The translations under genes and the position numbers were made by a program. From NCBI RefSeq assembly GCF_004769635.1, contig NZ_RQGH01000007.1:214870-278869 (forward strand): 64,000 bases of DNA, in the 5' to 3' direction. The notes beneath the pieces were generated by a model. The model had not been told where the DNA came from. It saw only the letters and a list, made by a program, of their open reading frames with translations, and made no database searches. The first letter of the stretch is position 1. Each line of letters begins with the position of its first letter. This DNA comes from Leptospira jelokensis. GTDB taxonomy: Bacteria; Spirochaetota; Leptospiria; Leptospirales; Leptospiraceae. Of the stretch, positions 9,000-16,849 are shown in pieces.

Positions 9000-9083
9000 T
9001 GAAAAACCTCTCTCATATTTTTGAGTTAAATTCTCGTCGCAGTCAAGACCTTCCGAAATTTTTTTCCAAATAAATTTTTAGAT

Positions 9084-10832
9084 TCATTCAAAAAATTGAA
9101 TGCGATACAAAGAAGACTGAGCCGTCGCCGCACTGTCGATTGCATAGGATCGGCAATCCTTTTCCCAAATATCTCTATCATTTTCATCTTTGATCTTTGG
9201 AATTGCTTTTTCGTATAACAAAGTGCAAAGGTAGCGAGCCATTTGGATCATTAAATTTTCTGCTACCGTTTCTTTTCTAGATTCGGATTCAATCTTTCGC
9301 ATTTCTAAAATTGATTTTTCCAATAAGGATTCTTGTTCGAGTAAAAAAGAGGAAGGGTTTGGAATTTCCTCCTTCAATGAAGTCAGGTACTTTCTAAAAT
9401 TTCCATCCCCTGCCATTCCAGCAAGGATCGCTCCTGTCGAAATTCGGACATGGATTTGGGATGTTCCTTCATAAATGGTGTTGATTCTTGAGTCACGAAA
9501 CATTCGAGAGATATCATAATCTTCTGTATAACCTGCGCCACCAAATACCTGTACGGCGATACTCGTACATTTGTGCCCTTCTTCTGAACTGTAATACTTT
9601 GCAATTGGTGTTAAGATGGATGCAAGTGTAGACCAATATTTTACTTTTTCATCCTTTCGAATCTCTCTATCGGCTACACCTTCTTTTTCCATACGAATTT
9701 GGTGGTGTTGGTACATATCAATCACACGAGCTGTTTCCAAAGTGAGTAACCTCATGGCATTTGTCTCTCGTTTGATTTTATTCACCATTTCATAAACAGC
9801 TGGGATTTCAAAGATTGGTTTTCCAAATTGGTTTCTTTCTTTTGAATACTTTAAAGATTCATAATAAGCTGCAGTCCCTCCTCCACAACCACCAGAGGCA
9901 CTCACAAGCCTCATAAAGTTAGTCATTCCTGCTGTGTAACGAGTGAGTCCAAGTCCCTCTTCCCCTAAAATTTCGCCGTAACTATTTTCATAAACGATCT
10001 CACAAGTAGGAGATCCATGTAATCCCATCTTTTTTTCGATGCCAGCAACCGTAATATCGGTACTCTTCACTAAAAAAACAGAAAGGCCTCTCGCTCCACC
10101 GTCTGGTTTACCTGTCCTTGCTAAAGTCAATAGCAATGCAGGATACTCACCGAGACCACAACCTTGCGAAATAAAGCGTTTTGTACCTGTTAGTCGATAT
10201 GATCCATCTTCTTGTTTGACAGCAACGGTTCGAACACTATTCAAATCGGAACCAAAGTCAGGTTCGGTGAGTGACATTGCAAATAGAGATTCACCTGTTG
10301 CCGCTTTTGTTGCATAGGTTTCAATTTGTTCCTTTGTTCCAAACCTTGATACGATTTGTGCCAAATTAAGGAGGGTTGTTGTCATACAAAATGCAACATC
10401 AGCTCGTGCCATAATCATTGCATAAAATGCACCCACTGTGGCTGGGAAATTTAAACCACCCGCTTCCCTTGGCAATGAATAACCCATTAGCCCTGTACTT
10501 CGGAATTTTTCGTAAATTTCAACTGTTTCCTTCGGGAAAATTACTTTTCCATTCTCATATTTGAGTTCATTGCGATCCATGATTTGCGATTTCTGAGATA
10601 CATCCTTCCCAAAAAAATCTCCCATCGCATCCAAACTGGAAGTATACAATTCCATTGCTTCTTCAAAAGAAGAAGGTGCCATCTCATATCGATTGTTATT
10701 GGTTTCGGTATAAATTTTGTGGTCGAAAAAGGTTTCCCCTTCTACTTCTTTTACAATAGCTTCCCAATCGATCAATTGGTTGAAAATTAACTGTAAATCC
10801 TTATCATCTGAAAAATAATTATTAGCGATCAT
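9084..10832 (-). CDS. Acyl-CoA dehydrogenase
   Basis: A 582-residue flavoprotein, the long (about 580-600 aa) class of acyl-CoA dehydrogenase with an extra C-terminal helical region. FAD/substrate signatures: FAMSLTEPDFGSDLNSV, TGTKRFIS, and in the C-terminal core QVFGGAGYTEDYDISRMFRD followed by YEGTSQIHV, whose Glu aligns with the catalytic base of medium-chain enzymes. It performs the first, alpha-beta desaturating step of beta-oxidation. It lies 10 bp after the 2,4-dienoyl-CoA reductase gene, so one operon, presumably under the divergent TetR at 12964. Chain-length preference cannot be read from the sequence. Confidence 0.9.
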   Translation of the reverse strand: MIANNYFSDDKDLQLIFNQLIDWEAIVKEVEGETFFDHKIYTETNNNRYEMAPSSFEEAMELYTSSLDAMGDFFGKDVSQKSQIMDRNELKYENGKVIFPKETVEIYEKFRSTGLMGYSLPREAGGLNFPATVGAFYAMIMARADVAFCMTTTLLNLAQIVSRFGTKEQIETYATKAATGESLFAMSLTEPDFGSDLNSVRTVAVKQEDGSYRLTGTKRFISQGCGLGEYPALLLTLARTGKPDGGARGLSVFLVKSTDITVAGIEKKMGLHGSPTCEIVYENSYGEILGEEGLGLTRYTAGMTNFMRLVSASGGCGGGTAAYYESLKYSKERNQFGKPIFEIPAVYEMVNKIKRETNAMRLLTLETARVIDMYQHHQIRMEKEGVADREIRKDEKVKYWSTLASILTPIAKYYSSEEGHKCTSIAVQVFGGAGYTEDYDISRMFRDSRINTIYEGTSQIHVRISTGAILAGMAGDGNFRKYLTSLKEEIPNPSSFLLEQESLLEKSILEMRKIESESRKETVAENLMIQMARYLCTLLYEKAIPKIKDENDRDIWEKDCRSYAIDSAATAQSSLYRIQFFE

Positions 10833-10842
10833 ATCTGACTCC

Positions 10843-12837
10843 TTATATGCTGTATGCTGCTTCTATTCCTTCGTAAAAGGCTCGTTTGGCGTCTATGTTT
10901 CGAGCATCTTTGGCTCCACCAATGAGAATTGTTTTTTGGTTTGGAAAGTTTTTTGAATATTCTTCATACAATGAATTTTCTTTTTCTTGTCCGACACATA
11001 AAATTATAGAATCACAAGGATACAAAAACTCCTCACCATTTTTAAAAACTACAACGAGTCCCTCCTTTGTAACTTCTTTATAACTAAGTCCTTGGTAAAA
11101 TTCAACTCCAACTGATTCTAACTCTTGTTTAAGTGCCCAAAATGTGGTAGGTCCAAGTCCTGCCCCATGTTTTCCGTTCCGACGAAATACTGCTACCTTT
11201 CGACTCACAGATTCTTTTTGTACAACTGTATTTGTAAAGGAAGAGATATTGTATTTTTTGTTGTACGATTCTAATGTGGGATCATGATCTTCGGTCAAGC
11301 GGTGTGCTACATCAACACCAATCCCACCACCTCCAATCACTGCGACCCGTTTCCCAGGAATAAATTTTCCCGTTAGATAATCCGCATAACTTCCGTAAGG
11401 TAAATGTTCCAAACCTTTTAAATGAAATTCCCTTGGAACTACTCCACTTGCAAAAATCACAACGTCTGGATTTTGCGATTGTATACTTTGAATCGTAGCT
11501 TCCTGTTTCAATTGGATTTTCACACCAATTTCTTTTAGTTCGTTTTTATAATAACGAATGGTTTCATTAAATTCAGATTTTCCCGGAATGTTTGAAGCCA
11601 ATTGGAACTGTCCTCCAATTTGATCACGTTTTTCAAAAATAGTAACATCATGTCCCAGTTCTTTTGAAGCTCGTGCGGCTTCAAGTCCAGCAGGACCTGT
11701 TCCAATGACCAAGACCTTCTTAGGATTATCTGTTTTTTGTATCACATACTTCTCTTCATTCATCGCCATAGGATTCACAATACAAGAAACATGTTTTTCC
11801 TGAAAGGCATGATCAAGGCAAGCTTGGTTACATGCTACACACGTATTGATTCGTTCCGATTGATTGGTTTGTAATTTTTGAACAATATAGGGATCGGCTA
11901 AAAAGGGACGTGCCATCGATATCATATCAACACTTTGTTCTGAAAATATTTGATTGATCGTTGAGACATCATTCACTCGGTTAGATGCTATGATGGGAAC
12001 ACCTGGTGTTTGTTCTTTGATTCGACGAGCAATGGGAACCCATGCTCCTCTTGGAACCAATTGGCTAATCGTAGGAACTCTTGATTCATGCCATCCGATT
12101 CCAATGTTAAGTGCCGTAACTTTTTCATCACGTAAGGCATTTGATAATCCGATCACTTCTTCAAAACTTGGATTGCCTGGTATCAAATCAATTCCAGACA
12201 TTCTGAAAACAATTGGAAATCCTTCCGGTAGATTTTTTTTCACGACCCGTAAAACTTCTATGGAAAAATTCATACGACGTTTGGCATCTCCGCCAAAATA
12301 ATCATTTCTGTGGTTCGTCACTGGTGAAAAAAATTGATTCAATAGATAACCTTCGCTCCCCATAATTTCCACCGCACCGAATCCGACTTCGTAAGCAATT
12401 TTTGCCGATCGACCAAAATCTTCGATGGTGCGCCAACATTCCTCTTCTGACAATTCTTTCGGAACATAACGATTGATTGGTGCTCTAATCGCAGACGGAG
12501 CCACACAATTTCGATCAAAGGCATAACGTCCCGCATGGAATAACTGCGCACACATAATTCCTTTCCCTGAAAGCGCTTCGTTCATTAATTTTAATTCATT
12601 TGCATGATTAGGATCTAAAAATTGAAAGAACGACTTGGATCCTTTTCCTTCTTCGTTTACGCTGATCCCTCCCGTCACAATCATTCCCACTCCGCCTTCA
12701 AACCGTTTGCTGTAAAAGGTTGCCATTCGTTTTGCAACACCTGTTTCGCCTTCCACACCTAAATGCATGGAACCCATGAGAAATCGATTGGGTAAGGTAA
12801 GATTTCCTAATTGGATCGGGGAAAATGCTAGGTTCAT
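10843..12837 (-). CDS. 2,4-dienoyl-CoA reductase-like FMN/FAD/[4Fe-4S] oxidoreductase
   Basis: I choose ATG 12837 (664 aa): it has GAAGGA 7 nt upstream and matches the family N-terminus (FSPIQLGNLTLPNRFLMGSM); the upstream 32-codon extension crosses the operators. Domains: old-yellow-enzyme TIM barrel about 1-330, then Fe-S ligands in CVACNQACLDHAF...C (CX2CX3CX11C), FAD-binding VLVIGTGPAGLEAARASKE, and a second Rossmann GGGGIGVDVAHRL. This is the architecture of FadH, which reduces dienoyl-CoA so that unsaturated fatty acids can enter beta-oxidation; related enzymes act on other enones. First gene of the operon with the acyl-CoA dehydrogenase. Confidence 0.88.
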   Translation of the reverse strand: MNLAFSPIQLGNLTLPNRFLMGSMHLGVEGETGVAKRMATFYSKRFEGGVGMIVTGGISVNEEGKGSKSFFQFLDPNHANELKLMNEALSGKGIMCAQLFHAGRYAFDRNCVAPSAIRAPINRYVPKELSEEECWRTIEDFGRSAKIAYEVGFGAVEIMGSEGYLLNQFFSPVTNHRNDYFGGDAKRRMNFSIEVLRVVKKNLPEGFPIVFRMSGIDLIPGNPSFEEVIGLSNALRDEKVTALNIGIGWHESRVPTISQLVPRGAWVPIARRIKEQTPGVPIIASNRVNDVSTINQIFSEQSVDMISMARPFLADPYIVQKLQTNQSERINTCVACNQACLDHAFQEKHVSCIVNPMAMNEEKYVIQKTDNPKKVLVIGTGPAGLEAARASKELGHDVTIFEKRDQIGGQFQLASNIPGKSEFNETIRYYKNELKEIGVKIQLKQEATIQSIQSQNPDVVIFASGVVPREFHLKGLEHLPYGSYADYLTGKFIPGKRVAVIGGGGIGVDVAHRLTEDHDPTLESYNKKYNISSFTNTVVQKESVSRKVAVFRRNGKHGAGLGPTTFWALKQELESVGVEFYQGLSYKEVTKEGLVVVFKNGEEFLYPCDSIILCVGQEKENSLYEEYSKNFPNQKTILIGGAKDARNIDAKRAFYEGIEAAYSI

Positions 12838-12863
12838 AAAATTTCCTTCAAATATGAAATAAT

Positions 12864-12876
12864 TTACCAATGGTAA
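12864..12876. promoter_or_regulatory. TetR operator copy 1 (TTACCAATGGTAA)
   Basis: A 13-bp palindrome between the divergent fadH-like and TetR genes. It matches the copy at 12906 at every position but one, and the two centres are 42 bp apart, four helical turns. The upper-case core TTACC...GGTAA is flanked by A/T on both sides. Inferred binding site of the TetR encoded at 12964. Confidence 0.75.
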
Positions 12877-12905
12877 TATATCGCAATTCACAAACAACCA
12901 ATAAA

Positions 12906-12918
12906 TTACCAACGGTAA
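12906..12918. promoter_or_regulatory. TetR operator copy 2 (TTACCAACGGTAA)
   Basis: Second copy of the operator, closer to the TetR start. A further half-site TTACCA follows at 12935-12940 with a degenerate ATGG to its right. Placement lets one regulator control both divergent promoters and itself. Confidence 0.75.
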
Positions 12919-12963
12919 ATATCTGCTATTCAAATTACCAAAATGGAATCAAAATGACCTAAG

Positions 12964-13617
12964 ATGGTGACAAAAAAAACAAAAGGGAATTCAAAAAAAA
13001 CTCTGCGAGTTGGCCGTCCGAACAAATTAAACAGTGTTAATGTTCGTGAAGCCTTGATACAGGCTGGTGTGAAGTTATTGGAAACAACTTCACTCGAAGA
13101 AATATCACTCAGAAAGGTAGCTGCAAAAGCAGGTGTGAGTCACGTTGCAAGTTACCATCACTTTGAAAACAAACATGCGTTATTCTCTGCAATTGCAGAG
13201 ATAGGATTTCAAAAGTATTTTGAATCTTATCAAATCGAACTAGAAAAAACTGATAAAGATTTTAAAGGACGATACCGTGCCTTAGGTTGGACCTACTTCC
13301 AATTCATTATGAACAATCGTCAGTTCGCAAGGATTATGTTTGGTGGTATGGGAGTTGAGACAAATTTACATCCTACTTTGTCCTCTGTATCCAGGAGAAC
13401 CTATCGCCAATTGCATGAGATCATTCGAATGGGCCAAAACTTAGGTTATCTTGAGAAGGGCCAAACCAGAGAAAAAACTTTGGCATCATGGGCAATGATC
13501 CATGGGATTGCGATGTTGTTTTTAGAAGGTAGACTTCAAATGAAAAATGATATGAACGAAATGGAAAAATTCATCCAAACCGTTACTGAATATGCATACA
13601 ATGGTATGAAAACCTAA
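12964..13617 (+). CDS. TetR/AcrR regulator (WHG-type C-terminal domain), probable fatty-acid operon repressor
   Basis: A 217-residue regulator. It has a basic N-terminal tail, HTH at about residues 27-75 with LRKVAAKAGVSHVASYHHFE, and a C-terminal domain of the WHG type (YRALGWTYFQFIMNNRQFARIMFGG). ATG 12964 is used, with a GTG codon next; the SD is weak. It is transcribed away from the fadH-like/acyl-CoA dehydrogenase operon and separated from it by two TTACCAAYGGTAA sites. An acyl-CoA or fatty-acid ligand is a reasonable inference, not seen. Its stop directly abuts that of the convergent TetR gene. Confidence 0.85.
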   Translation: MVTKKTKGNSKKTLRVGRPNKLNSVNVREALIQAGVKLLETTSLEEISLRKVAAKAGVSHVASYHHFENKHALFSAIAEIGFQKYFESYQIELEKTDKDFKGRYRALGWTYFQFIMNNRQFARIMFGGMGVETNLHPTLSSVSRRTYRQLHEIIRMGQNLGYLEKGQTREKTLASWAMIHGIAMLFLEGRLQMKNDMNEMEKFIQTVTEYAYNGMKT

Positions 13618-14280
13618 TTATTGTTTTACTTCACAGTCTTCTGGGAAATAATTAAGCAAATAAGAAATAGTCGCTTTTTTTGCCTCTCCCACCATCCAAG
13701 GAGTAAAATCACCATAGGTTCGGTATGATAATTTTAAAAGTGAGTCAGCGATGGAAATGGCAACGCCAAATACTTGGTCTAAAGCATTTAGATCATTCAA
13801 TTGGAATTTTTGTACTAATCCTTCTTTGGTGAGATTTGCTAATTTGGCATCCAACTCTTGGCCAACAAGTCTCATTTCAGGATTACTCATACGATACCCG
13901 TAAATGAGCCTCGGAAACGCGATTTCGGAATTGGTGACTTCTACTGCAACATCAATGGATTTTTCAATGTATTCTTTCCATGTTTGAAACGATTCATTTT
14001 TTAAAGCGATTAGTTTTTCAACCACACCTTCTGAATGTAACAAACGAATTCCATGGAAGATGGCTTCTACGTTTGGAAAAAAATGATAGGCAGATGGCCT
14101 AGGAATTTTTGCTTTTTTACAAATATCAGCAAAACTGATTTCTTCTGGATTTTTTTCTCGTAAGAGTTCAAACGCAATCGATAGAAGTTGTGCGCGGCGG
14201 TTCCTTCCTTGTTTACTTGTGAATTTAAATGGCCTTGATGCAAGGTCAGGAGAGAGGGATGCGTCTACCAATTTATCCAT
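13618..14280 (-). CDS. TetR/AcrR-family regulator
   Basis: A 220-residue regulator. HTH at about residues 27-70, with the recognition segment FADICKKAKIPRPSAYHFFP; the C-terminal half is a variable helical ligand domain. It follows the ceramidase gene on the opposite side of a ~95-bp gap: the ceramidase gene ends at 14376 and is transcribed towards it on the same strand, so read-through is possible. Target unknown; the sphingolipid genes or itself are candidates by proximity only. Confidence 0.82.
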   Translation of the reverse strand: MDKLVDASLSPDLASRPFKFTSKQGRNRRAQLLSIAFELLREKNPEEISFADICKKAKIPRPSAYHFFPNVEAIFHGIRLLHSEGVVEKLIALKNESFQTWKEYIEKSIDVAVEVTNSEIAFPRLIYGYRMSNPEMRLVGQELDAKLANLTKEGLVQKFQLNDLNALDQVFGVAISIADSLLKLSYRTYGDFTPWMVGEAKKATISYLLNYFPEDCEVKQ

Positions 14281-14375
14281 AGTACGAGCATCTTACGGAA
14301 TCTCAGCCAGTCAATCCCGTTGCAAAGAAAAATACCTGACCCTTTCCAGGCCAGGCGAGTTGAATGTTCAGATGA

Positions 14376-16544
14376 TCATTGGATCGTAAAGTTGTTTGTG
14401 ACCCCTTGGTAAGCACTGATGGCTCCAGTCCAACCTGATTTCCAGTGCCCACGATGCCTTATGCGGTAAGTACCTTTAGGATACGATTTTGTATCCCAAG
14501 TTGCAGTGATTTTTGAATATGCGATCCCGTCCCTTTGCCATTTGTACGTTGTGGATGGATCGTTATCACGTGCCACTACCGTCCAAGTGGAACCGGTTTG
14601 GCGTTCGATATCAACAAAACTACTTCCAATCAACATATTGTTTTTCGGATGTGCACCCCAAAAAACAGCCGTTACTTTTGCACCACTTGTATATGTTGGA
14701 GCTGGTTGTGTGAAAACATTTCCAAAACTTTTGAAGAGTGGGACATCATCAAATACAACACCTGTTTGGAGTGTAACTTGGTAATTTGTCAGATCAGGAG
14801 GTGTTGGTCCACTTGGAACCGATGCCCCATTCCGTAGAGCCACCGCAAGTTTTCCAAACTCTTGTTCATACGCTTTTAAAGTATTGGGGCCAAACTGAGT
14901 CGAAGCTCCTTCGTATTGTTGAGAGGAATACTCTTCTCTTGTTGTGAGGTACGATGTATAGGAGTTGGAAAGTGCTGCAACAACAGTGTAATCATTTTCC
15001 AAAATGTTTTTTACTAGGGAACGAATCCTTCTCCCAGCCATCGTCGATACTTCTGCAGGGATCGCAAGGATTGATAAATTGCCAATTTTCACAATTTGGA
15101 TTGGGATGATTGGTGGAGTCCAAGGATTTCCATCAAAACTTGCAACTCCTGTAGGTATGAGAACTGGTTTTTCCGCATGACAAAGTTTATACGATTCACT
15201 GACAGAACTAGGCCATAAAACCCCAAGGGCTCCACCAAGAAAACTAGCTTTAAAGGCATCAGCTGCATTGGAATTCCAATCCAAAGAATCAACAGTGGTT
15301 CCTTCATCAAAAAAATCTACGGACACTGCATTATCTTCAACACTTCCTGCAGAAAAGGAAGCTCCCATACCTGCAGGGCAAGTAGTGGTTCCCACACTGC
15401 TCACATACAAATTCGAGAAATTAACATATGTATGTCGAAAGTCAACTGACCCTGAAACTTGGGTATTCGCTGATTGGTAAAGGCTCATTGCCTTTTGGTA
15501 TTGTTTGTCTGCGATGGTATTTTGTCTTGCATAATCATTTACACCATCTGCAGGGCCCCATAAATTCGGAGTCACATCACCCGAATTGGACTGAGCAAAA
15601 GCAGCCACGAAGGTTTGGTTTGCTGTATAATTGGTCCCTTTGTTTTTTTCAAATAAATAAGAAGCCAATCCTTTGTTATCCCCACCGATGAGTTTGTTCG
15701 TTGGTCCCACATTGGTTGGATGTACGGCAAACCAGTTCACCATTCCAAGTTCCCTGCCGTCAGCGGCCACTAATTTAAGAAGTGTCATTGTTTGATCAAC
15801 GTTGGAAGTATAAAAATTACGTTCGCTAATTGGATTTTTGTCATAGGCAATAGCGGAGCGGTTTTTACTAGCATCCGTTAGCTCCCCTTGGTTGATGTAT
15901 ACGTTTCCAGGGACTAAATTTTGATGAGCCAATTTAATTGACTTATAAATTCCATTCACAATCACATCAAAGTTTTCTTTGATAAAACCAGAAGTTGTTG
16001 CATTGTATAAAAAATAATGGGAATACCCACCAGGACCACTATGCGTGTGAGTGGCTGATAACAAAACATTCGCCTCGGAATAATACGGAGCAAGTTCTTG
16101 GTCCGCTGCAATTTTTTTACTTACAGCTTGTTTGATGGATTGAAAGATCATTCCTAAATCAGCACTTACAAACACCACACGTTTGGAAGCATCTCCAATG
16201 ATATAGGCTCTTGACCAAAGGCGCATATAAATCCCTTCTGTCTTTTGAGCCGTTTCCGCAAATCCCATCATTCCAACTTCAGCGGCAGGGCCAGTGATAT
16301 CAGAAATTCCAACTCCTACTAAATAGGGCGACGAACCGAGATTTGGCGTTACAACACGGCTCAAACTAGAACTAGAAAACTGATCTGTTCCAGTTTCAGT
16401 TGTGGTTTGGGTTTCGTCAATACCAACTAAGCCAAGTAATGCTGAGTTGGACTGGGATGGCTTTTTGTCGGAACAAACCAACAAAAACAAACAAGATAGA
16501 ATGGTCACGCCGATGCGAACCAAGGGACTAATTTGGGAATTCAT
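14376..16544 (-). CDS. Neutral ceramidase, secreted lipoprotein
   Basis: A 722-residue protein of the neutral/alkaline ceramidase family, which hydrolyses ceramide to sphingosine and fatty acid outside the cell. The N-terminus is a lipoprotein signal with a lipobox-like LLVC at about residues 21-24. Family motifs: GVGISDITGPAAEVGMMGFA, a Zn-binding HTH in ATHTHSGPGG (about residues 164-172), and the nucleophile-Ser segment QSNSGDVTPN (about 315-325). The last ~150 residues form the Ig-like C-terminal domain. Length matches bacterial ceramidases plus linker. It is divergent from an endoglycoceramidase-like gene, which suggests concerted degradation of host or environmental sphingolipids. Confidence 0.9.
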   Translation of the reverse strand: MNSQISPLVRIGVTILSCLFLLVCSDKKPSQSNSALLGLVGIDETQTTTETGTDQFSSSSLSRVVTPNLGSSPYLVGVGISDITGPAAEVGMMGFAETAQKTEGIYMRLWSRAYIIGDASKRVVFVSADLGMIFQSIKQAVSKKIAADQELAPYYSEANVLLSATHTHSGPGGYSHYFLYNATTSGFIKENFDVIVNGIYKSIKLAHQNLVPGNVYINQGELTDASKNRSAIAYDKNPISERNFYTSNVDQTMTLLKLVAADGRELGMVNWFAVHPTNVGPTNKLIGGDNKGLASYLFEKNKGTNYTANQTFVAAFAQSNSGDVTPNLWGPADGVNDYARQNTIADKQYQKAMSLYQSANTQVSGSVDFRHTYVNFSNLYVSSVGTTTCPAGMGASFSAGSVEDNAVSVDFFDEGTTVDSLDWNSNAADAFKASFLGGALGVLWPSSVSESYKLCHAEKPVLIPTGVASFDGNPWTPPIIPIQIVKIGNLSILAIPAEVSTMAGRRIRSLVKNILENDYTVVAALSNSYTSYLTTREEYSSQQYEGASTQFGPNTLKAYEQEFGKLAVALRNGASVPSGPTPPDLTNYQVTLQTGVVFDDVPLFKSFGNVFTQPAPTYTSGAKVTAVFWGAHPKNNMLIGSSFVDIERQTGSTWTVVARDNDPSTTYKWQRDGIAYSKITATWDTKSYPKGTYRIRHRGHWKSGWTGAISAYQGVTNNFTIQ

Positions 16545-16849
16545 ATACTCTCTCCGAATCTAAATTTCTGAATCTTATATCTTTTCGCATGAATCCATCC
16601 GAAGGAATCCCTTGGGCCAATTCTGGAGGATAAGTCTAAACGATGTTAAAAATATGGCAATTAAATAATCGACAGAAGTCGGGTTTTATTTGAGCAGTGT
16701 TCAGAAATCAGCAGTATATGGCGATTCTAAGCAATTTTGCATTTTTGCATCGTCCGAATGATGGTATTTCTATGTCATTTTTTACTCGACACGTGTCGGC
16801 AAATAAGAAGGAACTGTCCAGAATCGTGCAAAACGAGAAAGAGGAAACG
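16545..16849. promoter_or_regulatory. Divergent promoter region of the sphingolipid genes
   Basis: 305 bp between the ceramidase and GH5 starts. The GH5 frame technically extends back to TTG 16697, but that extension has no export signal. The region holds a perfect 12-bp palindrome at 16787-16798 and no other gene I can support. Confidence 0.45.
16787..16798. promoter_or_regulatory. Perfect 12-bp palindrome CGACACGTGTCG, candidate operator
   Basis: GC-rich palindrome 52 bp upstream of the GH5 start in an AT-rich intergenic stretch. Symmetry and location fit a dimeric repressor site shared by the divergent ceramidase and endoglycoceramidase-like genes. The regulator is unknown. Confidence 0.45.

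Noticed and set aside
16697..16849. Upstream extension of the GH5 gene
   Set aside because: No export signal or SD in the extension, and it would cross the palindrome; ATG 16850 has both SD and lipoprotein signal.
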